Source: Pseudescherichia vulneris NBRC 102420 (lineage in GTDB: Bacteria; Pseudomonadota; Gammaproteobacteria; Enterobacterales; Enterobacteriaceae). From it: DNA of 64,000 nt. Positions 8,947 to 18,607 of this stretch are shown in pieces. The translations under genes were made by a program, and so were the position numbers. Positions within the stretch are counted from its first letter, which is position 1; each line of letters starts with the position of its first letter. Below the pieces are notes generated by a model that searched no databases, had not been told where the DNA came from, and saw nothing but the letters and a program-made list of their open reading frames with translations. The DNA lies in NCBI RefSeq assembly GCF_000759795.1, contig NZ_BBMZ01000010.1, positions 124,001-188,000 on the forward strand, read 5' to 3'.

Positions 8947-10467
8947 ATGCAGTGGTCACGGTTACTCAATAGCGAACGCAGGAAAGATAAACTCAAGCAA
9001 AACGACGCGTTAACATATTTGCAGGCTCCGCCGACTCAGGAGTGGCGACAGGAGATTGAACGTGATTTCGATCGTCTCTTATTTGCTGCCCCGACTCGCC
9101 GTCTGGCTGATAAAACGCAGGTTTATCCACTCGATCGTAACGATAGTGTGCGTACGCGGTTGACGCATTCACATGAAGTCGCCAACTTCGCTCGCGGTAT
9201 CGGTATGCGGCTGGCCTTTGACCTGAAAAAGGAGGTTTTTGGCACTTTACCCACGGGCCTTTGTGTTGAGCGTGACGTCCCTGCTCTGCTGGCTGCTATT
9301 GGGCTAGCGCACGATCTCGGCAATCCGCCCTTTGGTCATCAGGGCGAGGCGGCCATGCGTGCATGGTACAAACGCCATCTGAAAGCTGACGTAGAAAATT
9401 CTGGAGAAATTGATAATCCTTTAATTTTTGAAGACTTTTTTAAATTTGACGGCAACGCTCAGACCTTCAGGTTAGTCACTAAGCTGCAGATCCTTAACGA
9501 TACGTATGGCTTGAACTTGACCTATGCCACGCTTGCTGCATTGATTAAGTATCCGCTTTCCTCTTACACACCTTCACCGGGAAAATGGAAAAAGCACGGT
9601 TACTTCTATTCTGAAGCGCGCGTTGTTGAGGATGTCTGGAAAGAGACCGGCCTGGCCGAAGGGATACGCCATCCCTTTACCTGGCTGATGGAGGCCTGCG
9701 ATGACATCGCCTACTCCGTTCTCGACGCCGAAGATACGGTTAAAAAAGGCCTGGCCTCTTACCATGACCTTATCGATCATCTCAAATGCTGGAATAGAGG
9801 TGAGGACACTCTCATTCAAGCGGTGGTTAAGCAAACCGAGGACAAAAACAGTGAATACAGGGAGCAACAACGCGATCTCACCCCGGCTGAAATTAACGAT
9901 ATGAACATGCAGATGTTTCGCGTCAAATCAACGATTGCCCTTGTGAATAGCGTAGTAGAGTCCTTTACCCAGCGTATCGACGAACTCATGAGCCATGACT
10001 GCACGTTGCCGGATCTTATCAGCGTTAGCACCGCTAACGCGTTATGTGAAGCGCTGAAAGATTTTGATAGAACACGTGGCTATCGTCACCCATCCGTACT
10101 CAAGCTTGAGCTGCAAGGTTCAAATTATATTCAAAGCCTGATGGATATGCTGTGGGTTGGCATTCATGGACACAAAACGAAACGTGAACGAAAAGAAGAA
10201 GAACGCAGCGCACTCGGCTCGCGTAACGAATACCTCTCTGACACTCCTTTTGGCCGCTACGCCTATGGCCGTATTTCAGAAAACTATCGTCGTATCTTTG
10301 AGGATGAAAAAAACACGCTGCCGGTGCTCTACAAAGAAGCGCAGCTGCTTTCTGACGCTATCTCAGGCATGACCGATAACTATTTGATACGGCTTCACGA
10401 TGAGCTAAAATCCCTTTATGAGTATGAACGTAGCCAGAACGCGTTATGCCCTAAAGCGGCGTATTGA
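8947..10467 (+). CDS. dGTPase-like HD-domain dNTP triphosphohydrolase (accessory)
   Basis: 506 residues, close to E. coli Dgt (505). The HD metal-site residues are present: His74 in RTRLTHSHEV, His122-Asp123 in AHDLGNPPFGH, and Asp252/253 in ACDDIAYSVLDAED. FDGNAQTFRLVTKLQ (168-182) is also typical of the family. Such enzymes cut dGTP or other dNTPs to nucleoside plus triphosphate. The gene lies between flhB and cheZ, where E. coli has nothing, and is visibly AT-richer than its neighbours, so it looks acquired. It overlaps the next gene by 50 bases. Some dGTPases are known anti-phage proteins that drain dGTP; that role here is inference. I give no symbol because the housekeeping dgt is expected elsewhere. 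Confidence 0.88.
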   Translation: MQWSRLLNSERRKDKLKQNDALTYLQAPPTQEWRQEIERDFDRLLFAAPTRRLADKTQVYPLDRNDSVRTRLTHSHEVANFARGIGMRLAFDLKKEVFGTLPTGLCVERDVPALLAAIGLAHDLGNPPFGHQGEAAMRAWYKRHLKADVENSGEIDNPLIFEDFFKFDGNAQTFRLVTKLQILNDTYGLNLTYATLAALIKYPLSSYTPSPGKWKKHGYFYSEARVVEDVWKETGLAEGIRHPFTWLMEACDDIAYSVLDAEDTVKKGLASYHDLIDHLKCWNRGEDTLIQAVVKQTEDKNSEYREQQRDLTPAEINDMNMQMFRVKSTIALVNSVVESFTQRIDELMSHDCTLPDLISVSTANALCEALKDFDRTRGYRHPSVLKLELQGSNYIQSLMDMLWVGIHGHKTKRERKEEERSALGSRNEYLSDTPFGRYAYGRISENYRRIFEDEKNTLPVLYKEAQLLSDAISGMTDNYLIRLHDELKSLYEYERSQNALCPKAAY

Positions 10468-11182
10468 CAATTTTTTTGCTTCCGGAGAGGAACAGCGGGC
10501 GGCTCGGGCGTTGATTGACGCTGTTGCCGCTCAACATCGAGCATGGATTTTTGGTGGAATGCTCAGAGACATTGGCCTCTTTGGACGTGATGGATTTACG
10601 TCTGATATTGATATCGTGTTCGCTGGCGAACGTGAGGATTTGCTACATCTGCTTTCCCACTTTCATATGGAGCATTTTGTCACCAATAAACTTGGCGGCA
10701 TACGTTTTCGCTACTGCTCGTTGGATTTTGATATCTGGTGCCTCAGCGATACATGGGCTTTCAAAGAGAACATTATTCCATTAGAAAATGTAGAGAGCCT
10801 GCTCCACACCACGCTTATGTCTTGGGACGCGGTGCTTTACGATGTGCATCGTGGTGAAATTCTTACGCCAGACAATTATCTGCATGACTTAAGAAAAGGT
10901 TATCTGGAGCTGGTTCTGGAAGCCACGCCAAATGAAACCGGTTCGGTCGTGAAAATTTTACGTACTATCTATAACAAGCAGGTGAAAACGTTAGGGCCAG
11001 GCCTGAGCGAGTTCTTACATAGGGCGCTGCCTCGCTATAGCTATTCTGCCTTGCAACATTATGAACGGGTGCATTACGACATCAGCAGCTTTAACGATAC
11101 TGAGTACGATTGCCTGCTGAAGTGTTTGCGAGAAACGGATGTGGGTGATCGCGTTGATGTGACGCGGCTGCATATAGGCTAA
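10418..11182 (+). CDS. nucleotidyltransferase with poly(A)-polymerase/CCA-enzyme head-like fold (accessory)
   Basis: A 254-residue protein with the hallmarks of a Pol-beta-type nucleotidyltransferase. GGMLRD (46-51) is followed by the metal-binding pair Asp63/Asp65 in SDIDIVF and a third acidic site DFDIW (Asp103/Asp105). YLHDLRKGYLELV and VKILRTIY resemble later parts of the CCA-adding head domain, but no tRNA-binding tail is present. It starts inside the dGTPase gene (ATG 10418, or 10424), so the two are translated together. A hairpin at 11207 follows. Substrate unknown: RNA tailing, protein nucleotidylation or signal synthesis are all open. The pair with a dNTPase suggests a two-component module. 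Confidence 0.78.
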   Translation: MSMNVARTRYALKRRIDNFFASGEEQRAARALIDAVAAQHRAWIFGGMLRDIGLFGRDGFTSDIDIVFAGEREDLLHLLSHFHMEHFVTNKLGGIRFRYCSLDFDIWCLSDTWAFKENIIPLENVESLLHTTLMSWDAVLYDVHRGEILTPDNYLHDLRKGYLELVLEATPNETGSVVKILRTIYNKQVKTLGPGLSEFLHRALPRYSYSALQHYERVHYDISSFNDTEYDCLLKCLRETDVGDRVDVTRLHIG

Positions 11183-11206
11183 GGCATATTATTTACTACA
11201 CTAAAA

Positions 11207-11234
11207 CCCGCCTCTCTTTACCAGCAGAGGCGGG
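11207..11234. terminator. bidirectional terminator between the nucleotidyltransferase and cheZ
   Basis: CCCGCCTCT (11207-11215) pairs perfectly with AGAGGCGGG (11226-11234) around a 10-base loop. AAAA lies upstream and GTTGT downstream, so for the minus-strand cheZ transcript the stem is followed by TTTTAG. The genes on either side converge here. Confidence 0.8.
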
Positions 11235-11241
11235 GTTGTGA

Positions 11242-11892
11242 TCAGAAGCCGAGGCTGTCCAGCAGGTCGTCGACCTGATCCTGGCTGGCTACGACGCCTG
11301 CTTTGGTGGTGTCGAGCTGCGGCCCGTTGAGCAGGCTTTCGTTCTCGCGCTTTGGCCGCGCGGACGGCTCTGGCATGTTATCCAGCAGCACCATCAGCAG
11401 CTGACGCTCAATCTCCTGGATCACATCCATCATGCGCTTGATTACCTGACCGGTCAGATCCTGGAAATCCTGCGCCATCATGATGTCCAGCAGCTGGGCA
11501 TTGGTGAAGCTGGTGTGGCCCGGCACGTCGCCAAGATACTGGCGGGTGTCTTTGACCAGCTCTTTGGCGTCGGTCAGCTCGATCGGGTTCTCAAACCATG
11601 CGTCCCAACGTTTGGTCAGCGACTTCGCGCCGCTCTCCATCGCGTCCTGATGCGGCTGCGAGGCTTCTACGCTGTTTAACGCACGCTCGGCAGCCTGGGC
11701 CGTCATCTGCACAACATAGTCCAGACGATCGCGGGCATCAGGGATCGCTTCTGCCGCTTCAGCAATGGCCTGGTCAAGGCCAAGCTCACGCAGGCTGTCG
11801 CGCAGCATGCGCGTCAGGCTACCGATGCGGGCGATAATGTCCCCGGGCGATTGCTCATCCGTAGGTTTCATTTGCGATTGCATCATCATCAT
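11242..11892 (-). CDS. cheZ: CheY-P phosphatase CheZ
   Basis: 216 residues against 214 in E. coli. CheZ forms a long four-helix bundle and speeds dephosphorylation of CheY-P at the motor and receptor cluster. The conserved [16 protein letters not shown] (about 140-155) supplies the catalytic Gln, and the C-terminal peptide [14 protein letters not shown] binds CheY. Four ATG codons in a row (11892, 11889, 11886, 11883) make the start uncertain; GAGGA lies just upstream, and E. coli homology favours 11886. It is the last gene of tar-tap-cheRBYZ, seven bases after cheY. Confidence 0.96.
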   Translation of the reverse strand: MMMMQSQMKPTDEQSPGDIIARIGSLTRMLRDSLRELGLDQAIAEAAEAIPDARDRLDYVVQMTAQAAERALNSVEASQPHQDAMESGAKSLTKRWDAWFENPIELTDAKELVKDTRQYLGDVPGHTSFTNAQLLDIMMAQDFQDLTGQVIKRMMDVIQEIERQLLMVLLDNMPEPSARPKRENESLLNGPQLDTTKAGVVASQDQVDDLLDSLGF

Positions 11893-11899
11893 CCGGTCC

Positions 11900-13351
<1,452 letters not shown>

Positions 13352-13355
<4 letters not shown>

Positions 13356-14218
13356 GCTTTATCCTTACTCAGCGCATAAACCGTCTGCCCACGCAGGGTA
13401 AACTCGCGCACAAGGTTGCTGAAATTCTCCGAATGCCCGGCGAACATCAGTCCGTCAGGCTTAAGCATCGGGGCAAAGCGGCGCAAAATGTCCTGCTGCG
13501 TCGTTTTATCAAAATAGATCATCACGTTACGACAAAAAATAGCGTCGAACGGGCCCGGCACGTTGTACTGCTTATCCAGCAGGTTGAGCGGCTGGAAATC
13601 GACAAAGTTCGCCAGCTCCTGGCGCACCCGCACCAGCCCGGCATGGGGCCCGGTGCCGCGCATAAAGTAGCGCTGCAGCTGTTGGGGGGAGAGCGTTTTC
13701 AGCTCCTCCAGGCGGTAGATGCCGCTGCGGGCTTTCTCCAGCACCTCGGTGTCGATATCGCTGGCAATCACTTTCCAGCGCCCCTGCACCATGCCCAGCG
13801 CATCCGCCAGGGTGATGGCGAGCGAGTAAGGCTCTTCGCCAGTCGACGCGGCGGCGCTCCAGACGCGGTACTCACCGCTGTGCTTGCGGGCGTGATCGGC
13901 CAGCACCGGGAAGTGGTGGGCTTCACGGAAGAAGGCGGTCAGGTTAGTGGTCAGCGAGTTGATAAATGCCTGCCACTCGGCGCTGCTCTGGTTTGCTTCC
14001 AGCATGCTCAGGTAGCGGCCAAAATCATCCAGCCCCAGCGTGCGCAGGCGGCGAACCAGCCGGTTGTAGACCATGTCTCGCTTATGGTCAGCCAGCACGA
14101 TCCCCGCACGCTGGTAAATCAATTGACATATCCGACGAAAATGCGCATCGGACAGCGCAAGGCGCTGAGGGAACTGCATAGTTAATGACGTTTGCCCGTT
14201 GGGCAGTGGTGATGTCAT
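13352..14218 (-). CDS. cheR: chemotaxis receptor methyltransferase CheR
   Basis: 288 residues against 286 in E. coli. An N-terminal helical domain (about 20-90, [15 protein letters not shown]) precedes the S-adenosylmethionine-binding domain with [12 protein letters not shown] and the [10 protein letters not shown] motif. It methylates receptor glutamates and docks on the NWETF tail that is present on Tar in this window. Four-base overlap with cheB; 19 bases after tap. Confidence 0.98.
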
Positions 14219-14237
14219 AGCGCCTTCTCAATTACTT

Positions 14238-15836
14238 TCAGGATAATGCTGGCACGGCCCTGGGGGGTGCCACGTCGGGTTGACCGATTTGTTCATCTAA
14301 CTTAAATACCGCAACCTGGGACGTAAGACGGTCCGCCTGGTGCGCTAACTGTTCGGTTGCCGCAGCGGCCTCCTCTACCAGAGAGGCGTTCTGCTGCGTA
14401 ACCTGATCCATCTGGCTGACCGCCAGCGCGACCTGCTCAATACCCCGGCGCTGCTCATCGGAGGCGGAAGCAATTTCGCCCATAATGTCATTCACCTGAG
14501 TGACAGAGCGGACGATGTCCGTCATGGTCTGCGCCGCCGTATCTACCAGGGCAGAACCCTGCTGCACGCGGGCAACGGAATCCTCGATTAACCCTTTGAT
14601 CTCTTTCGCCGCCTCGGCGCTGCGGCTGGCCAGGTTACGTACTTCCCCAGCCACGACGGCAAAACCACGCCCCTGCTCGCCCGCCCGCGCGGCCTCAACG
14701 GCAGCGTTTAGCGCCAGGATATTGGTCTGGAAGGCAATGCCGTCAATCACGCTGATGATGTCGCCAATTTTCTGTGAGCTGGTGGCGATATCATGCATGG
14801 TGTCAGCCACCCGCGAGGTCTGCTCCCCGCCTTTTCTCGCGGTTTCCGCCGCGCCGTGCGAGAGCACCGACGCCTGACGGGCGTTGTCCGCATTCTGGGA
14901 AACCGTCGCGGTGAGCTGCTCCATGCTGGCGGCGGTTTCGGCCAGCGACGCCGCCTGCTGCTCGGTGCGCGCCGAGAGATCGTTATTGCCAGCGGCAATT
15001 TCTGAGATGCCGGTGTGCATCGACACGCTGCCTTCGCGCACGTTGGCCACCGTGCCTCGCAGCGCGGTCTGCATCTTTTTCAGGCTGGCAAAAATGGCGG
15101 AGATTTCGTTGCGGCCATAGACCGAGATCGGCCGCGCCAGATCACCCCCGGCGATGCTGTCAAAGTGGCTGCTGATGATCGCCAGCGGCTGCACGATCAT
15201 TCTGCGTGACCAGAACAGCCCGGCTGAGATCAGCCCCGCGGCCAGAATCAACACGGTAATAAAGGTTGCCGCCGACATGTGGTAGTTAGCGCCACTGGCT
15301 GCCGTTGCGGTCACGACAAAGCGATCGATATAGTGCTGCCAGGCCGTAAAGGTCGCCTCAAACGCATCCTGGGACTGCTGCACCGGCGCGGTCATAAAAT
15401 CAGAGAGCTGGTTATTCGTAAGCCAGGTCGCCTGATGCTCTAAATCGCTCATCCAGGTGCCGTAGGTGGCTTTCGCCTGCGCCTTGAGCTTCTCCCCTTC
15501 CGGCGAGATCGCCTCCATGGCATCAAACTCTTTGAGCTGGGCGGCAGCGAGCTGCAGGTTGCTGCGGGCCGAACTCATCAGCCCCTTGATATCATCCGGC
15601 GGATAGCTTAAGGCGGTCAGCGTGCCCGCTTTGTTCAGCGAGGTACTGGTCTGCAATAACACGGCGCGCATCTGGGCCAGCGTATTACGCTGGTGGTTGC
15701 TCTTTTCAACCTGCTCCAGATGCTGGAAACCATCGCGGAAAGCCCAAAAAGAGAGGCCGTTGCTTCCCACCAGCAACAGACCGCAAACAATCAGTAAGAT
15801 AAACAGTGTGGTCGAGATACGAATACGATTAAACAT
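14238..15836 (-). CDS. tap: methyl-accepting chemotaxis protein Tap-like (dipeptide receptor)
   Basis: 532 residues (E. coli Tap 533). Transmembrane helices lie near 8-30 and 190-212, with a four-helix periplasmic sensor between them, then HAMP and the signalling hairpin with [21 protein letters not shown]. The N-terminus MFNRIRISTTLF is that of Tap. It ends PRAVPALS and lacks the NWETF pentapeptide, as Tap does, so it depends on neighbouring receptors for adaptation. In E. coli Tap senses dipeptides through DppA; the sensor domain here is diverged, so the ligand is inferred. Second gene after tar. Confidence 0.92.
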   Translation of the reverse strand: MFNRIRISTTLFILLIVCGLLLVGSNGLSFWAFRDGFQHLEQVEKSNHQRNTLAQMRAVLLQTSTSLNKAGTLTALSYPPDDIKGLMSSARSNLQLAAAQLKEFDAMEAISPEGEKLKAQAKATYGTWMSDLEHQATWLTNNQLSDFMTAPVQQSQDAFEATFTAWQHYIDRFVVTATAASGANYHMSAATFITVLILAAGLISAGLFWSRRMIVQPLAIISSHFDSIAGGDLARPISVYGRNEISAIFASLKKMQTALRGTVANVREGSVSMHTGISEIAAGNNDLSARTEQQAASLAETAASMEQLTATVSQNADNARQASVLSHGAAETARKGGEQTSRVADTMHDIATSSQKIGDIISVIDGIAFQTNILALNAAVEAARAGEQGRGFAVVAGEVRNLASRSAEAAKEIKGLIEDSVARVQQGSALVDTAAQTMTDIVRSVTQVNDIMGEIASASDEQRRGIEQVALAVSQMDQVTQQNASLVEEAAAATEQLAHQADRLTSQVAVFKLDEQIGQPDVAPPRAVPALS

Positions 15837-15878
15837 CTACGCTCCCATCAGGCGGCTAACGCCGCAATATCAATACGA

Positions 15879-17540
15879 TCAAAAAGTTTCCCAGTTATCA
15901 TCCTGTCCGGTACTGAGCTGACGTTTGCCAGCCGGGGCGGAAACGAACTCCTTCCCCTGCAAGCGGCGCTGCGCCGGATTTTCAGGGACCGCGGCAAGGC
16001 GGAAAGCAGAGACCGCCTGCGTGAGTCGACTGGCCTGTTCTTCTAATGCCGCGGCGGCGGCCGCAGACTCTTCTACCAGCGACGCGTTCTGCTGTGTCAC
16101 TCTGTCCATCTCCGATACCGCCAGCGCCACCTGGTCGATGCCCTTGCTCTGCTCATCAGAGGCAGAGGCAATCTCGCCCATAATGTCGGTTACCCGAGTA
16201 ACCGCGTTGACGATATCGTTCATGGTCTCCCCGGCGCTCTCGACCAGCACCGAGCCGGTATCCACGCGCGAGACGGAATCTTCAATTAACGCCTTGATCT
16301 CTTTGGCTGCGTTGGCGCTGCGGCTAGCAAGGTTACGCACCTCACCGGCGACGACGGCAAAGCCGCGCCCCTGCTCGCCCGCACGGGCGGCCTCGACGGC
16401 GGCGTTAAGCGCCAGAATATTGGTCTGGAACGCGATGCCGTCGATCACGCTGGTAATATCGGCAATTTTCTTCGAGCTGGTGGCGATGTCGTGCATGGTT
16501 TTCACTACGCCGTCCACTACCTTGCCCCCGCGTCCAGCGGTTTCGGAGGCGCTGAGCGCCAGCTGCGAAGCCTGACGCGCGTTATCGGCGTTCTGCTTCA
16601 CGGTGGCGGTGAGCTGCTCCATGCTAGCAGCGGTCTGCTCCAGGGCGGAGGCCTGCTGCTCGGTACGGGAAGAGAGATCGTTGTTACCAGCGGCGATTTC
16701 GCTGGTGCCGCTGTGGATCGCATCCGATCCCCGACGCACGTTGGTCACGGTGTCGATCAGCGAGCGCTGCATATGCTCAACGCTGTCCGCCAGCTCGGTA
16801 ATTTCGTTTTTACCTTGAATGACCAGGGTCTGGGTCAGATCCCCGCTGGCGATGTCGCGAATATGGCGGATCACGTTAGCCAGCGGGTTCAGCAGGATAT
16901 GGCGAATGCCGTACCACACCGCGGCCAGCACGATGACCAGCGCCAGGGCGAGGATCGCTATCTGCCACTGGGCGAAGCGGTAGTCGTGGGTGCTCTGGGT
17001 AAAGGCGTTGTGGTACAGCTCGCTGCTGAGCTGGGCATACTGCCCCAGCGCATCACCCATGGCATTCTGCATGCCCTGGGTAGGCTGAGCGAAAAAGGCG
17101 TCCATATTGCCGCTCTCCAGGAACTGGATCAGCTCCGTGAGCGCGGCGCTGTAGGTGCGATATTTAGCATCAAGCTGCTGGCTGACCTGCGCCATGGCGG
17201 GCACGGTCGGCAGCGCTTTGTAGGCGTCATAATGCGTTGCCGCCTCCGCAAGCGAGGCCTGGGCGCTCTTCAACAGATCGGTTTTGGCGCTGCTCTGTTG
17301 ATTGGCCGGATCCATCATCATCCGCGCTGACGAACGGCTGAGGTTGATGCGCGTTTGCAGCATCAGTTCCCAGGTTTTGGTCAGCTCGGTCTGCTGCTGA
17401 CGAAGATCGTTAGCATCAGCAAAGCTCTGCTGATTCTGCTTCAGCGACGAGAACAACAGACCACCCGATACCAGCTGCAGAAGTGCAAAAACCACCAGCA
17501 CCATCATGAGCATTGTGACAACGCGGATACGGTTCAACAT
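15879..17540 (-). CDS. tar: methyl-accepting chemotaxis protein Tar-like (aspartate receptor)
   Basis: 553 residues, the E. coli Tar length. It begins [11 protein letters not shown], with transmembrane helices near 8-30 and 190-212. The sensor domain keeps the aspartate-contact arginine region [13 protein letters not shown] (about 63-75). HAMP, methylation helices and the signalling tip follow, and the protein ends in NWETF, the CheR/CheB docking tail. The ATG at 17540 is preferred over an extension to 17630 because AAGGTG precedes it and relatives start there. First gene of the tar-tap-cheRBYZ operon, read from a strong sigma28 promoter. Confidence 0.95.
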   Translation of the reverse strand: MLNRIRVVTMLMMVLVVFALLQLVSGGLLFSSLKQNQQSFADANDLRQQQTELTKTWELMLQTRINLSRSSARMMMDPANQQSSAKTDLLKSAQASLAEAATHYDAYKALPTVPAMAQVSQQLDAKYRTYSAALTELIQFLESGNMDAFFAQPTQGMQNAMGDALGQYAQLSSELYHNAFTQSTHDYRFAQWQIAILALALVIVLAAVWYGIRHILLNPLANVIRHIRDIASGDLTQTLVIQGKNEITELADSVEHMQRSLIDTVTNVRRGSDAIHSGTSEIAAGNNDLSSRTEQQASALEQTAASMEQLTATVKQNADNARQASQLALSASETAGRGGKVVDGVVKTMHDIATSSKKIADITSVIDGIAFQTNILALNAAVEAARAGEQGRGFAVVAGEVRNLASRSANAAKEIKALIEDSVSRVDTGSVLVESAGETMNDIVNAVTRVTDIMGEIASASDEQSKGIDQVALAVSEMDRVTQQNASLVEESAAAAAALEEQASRLTQAVSAFRLAAVPENPAQRRLQGKEFVSAPAGKRQLSTGQDDNWETF

Positions 17541-17571
17541 GCAACACCTTATTGATGACTTATTAACGGTG

Positions 17572-17598
17572 TTATCGGCATGTGGGGCGGGAACTTTA
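17572..17598 (-). promoter_or_regulatory. sigma28 (FliA) promoter of tar
   Basis: On the minus strand TAAAGTTC (17598-17591), an 11-base spacer, then GCCGATAA (17579-17572) match the sigma28 consensus TAAAGTTT-N11-GCCGATAA at 15 of 16 positions. It lies 31 bases upstream of the tar ATG, inside the gap to the pilus operon. Confidence 0.93.
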
Positions 17599-17638
17599 CA
17601 TTTGCGAAAGGGAAATAATCCGCTACGCACCTAACTGA

Positions 17639-18607
17639 TTAAAAGGCGATATCCACCACCACCGTATCGCTGTAGGTTCCGGCGGGCGGCGTCGACTGGG
17701 TAGTAAGCACCCGGGCCGTATAGTTATAGGTACGCACCAGGCCGTTGGCGCTAAGCAGTGACGAGGCGCTGCTGGCCCAGCGTTCGGTGCCGCTGCTGCC
17801 CCAACGTGCGCTGGTGCTGCCTTTGTAGATCTCGTAGCTTAAGCGATTATTGCCCGAGGCCATATTGCGCACGTTGCCGCTGGCGTTGCTGCCGTTGTTG
17901 ATCCCTACGCTATAGACGCTGCCTTTGGTGCAGGTCACCGCAACGCCCTGCGCCACCGCCGGGAAGTTTTTAACCAGCGGCGCACTGCCGAAGTTGACGT
18001 TTGGCGCGGTAATGGTGATGCAGTCGTTGGTAATGCTGATAGTCGCCGTCACGGCGACGGGCACGGTGCCGGTCTGCCACGAGCCGCAGCCGCCAAGCAG
18101 GCCCAGCGAGCAGATGTTATAGGTGACGTTAAGGTTAAAGGTGGCCTGGTACTGGCCCGCCGCCACAGTCTGCCCGGAGAGGGTGCGAAAATAGATCGGC
18201 AGGACAATACGCCGGGTATTCAGCAGATCGAGCAGCGCGTTTCCGCTCCAGGTGTAGCTGCCGCCAATTAGCGTCTCGCTGTTGTTATTGCACCCCGCGG
18301 CCCCGCACAGCCGCACCGGGATGGTATCGGTGCTGGCCGGGTTATCCACCCGGCGCAGGATCGCCCGGTTGCTGACCGCGGCGCTGGCGCTGCTCAGCTG
18401 CATGGTGATTGCGTTGCCCGTAAGTAAATTCAGCAGCACCGCATCGCACTGAACCGTCAGGCTGCCGCTGATCTCCTGCTCGGTGCTGTTTAGCGCAAAC
18501 GAAGTGACGGTACCAAAAACGCCGTTGGTGGGCGTCACCGTACAGGCCGACCACGCCAGCGGGCTGCATCCCATCAGCAGCAGAAAAAGCATAATTGCGC
18601 GGCGCAT
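17639..18607 (-). CDS. Csu-like pilus tip adhesin, two spore-coat-U domains
   Basis: A 322-residue secreted protein with signal peptide MRRAIMLFLLLMGCSPLAWS-A. It holds two SCPU-type beta domains: about 21-165, a candidate receptor-binding tip domain, and about 190-322, a pilin domain ending AGTYSDTVVVDIAF, the usual donor-strand-accepting end. Position and two-domain layout match CsuE, the tip of archaic chaperone-usher pili. Its ATG shares one base with the usher stop (TGATG). Last gene of the five-gene cluster; only 98 bases separate it from tar, with no terminator seen. Confidence 0.82.
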   Translation of the reverse strand: MRRAIMLFLLLMGCSPLAWSACTVTPTNGVFGTVTSFALNSTEQEISGSLTVQCDAVLLNLLTGNAITMQLSSASAAVSNRAILRRVDNPASTDTIPVRLCGAAGCNNNSETLIGGSYTWSGNALLDLLNTRRIVLPIYFRTLSGQTVAAGQYQATFNLNVTYNICSLGLLGGCGSWQTGTVPVAVTATISITNDCITITAPNVNFGSAPLVKNFPAVAQGVAVTCTKGSVYSVGINNGSNASGNVRNMASGNNRLSYEIYKGSTSARWGSSGTERWASSASSLLSANGLVRTYNYTARVLTTQSTPPAGTYSDTVVVDIAF

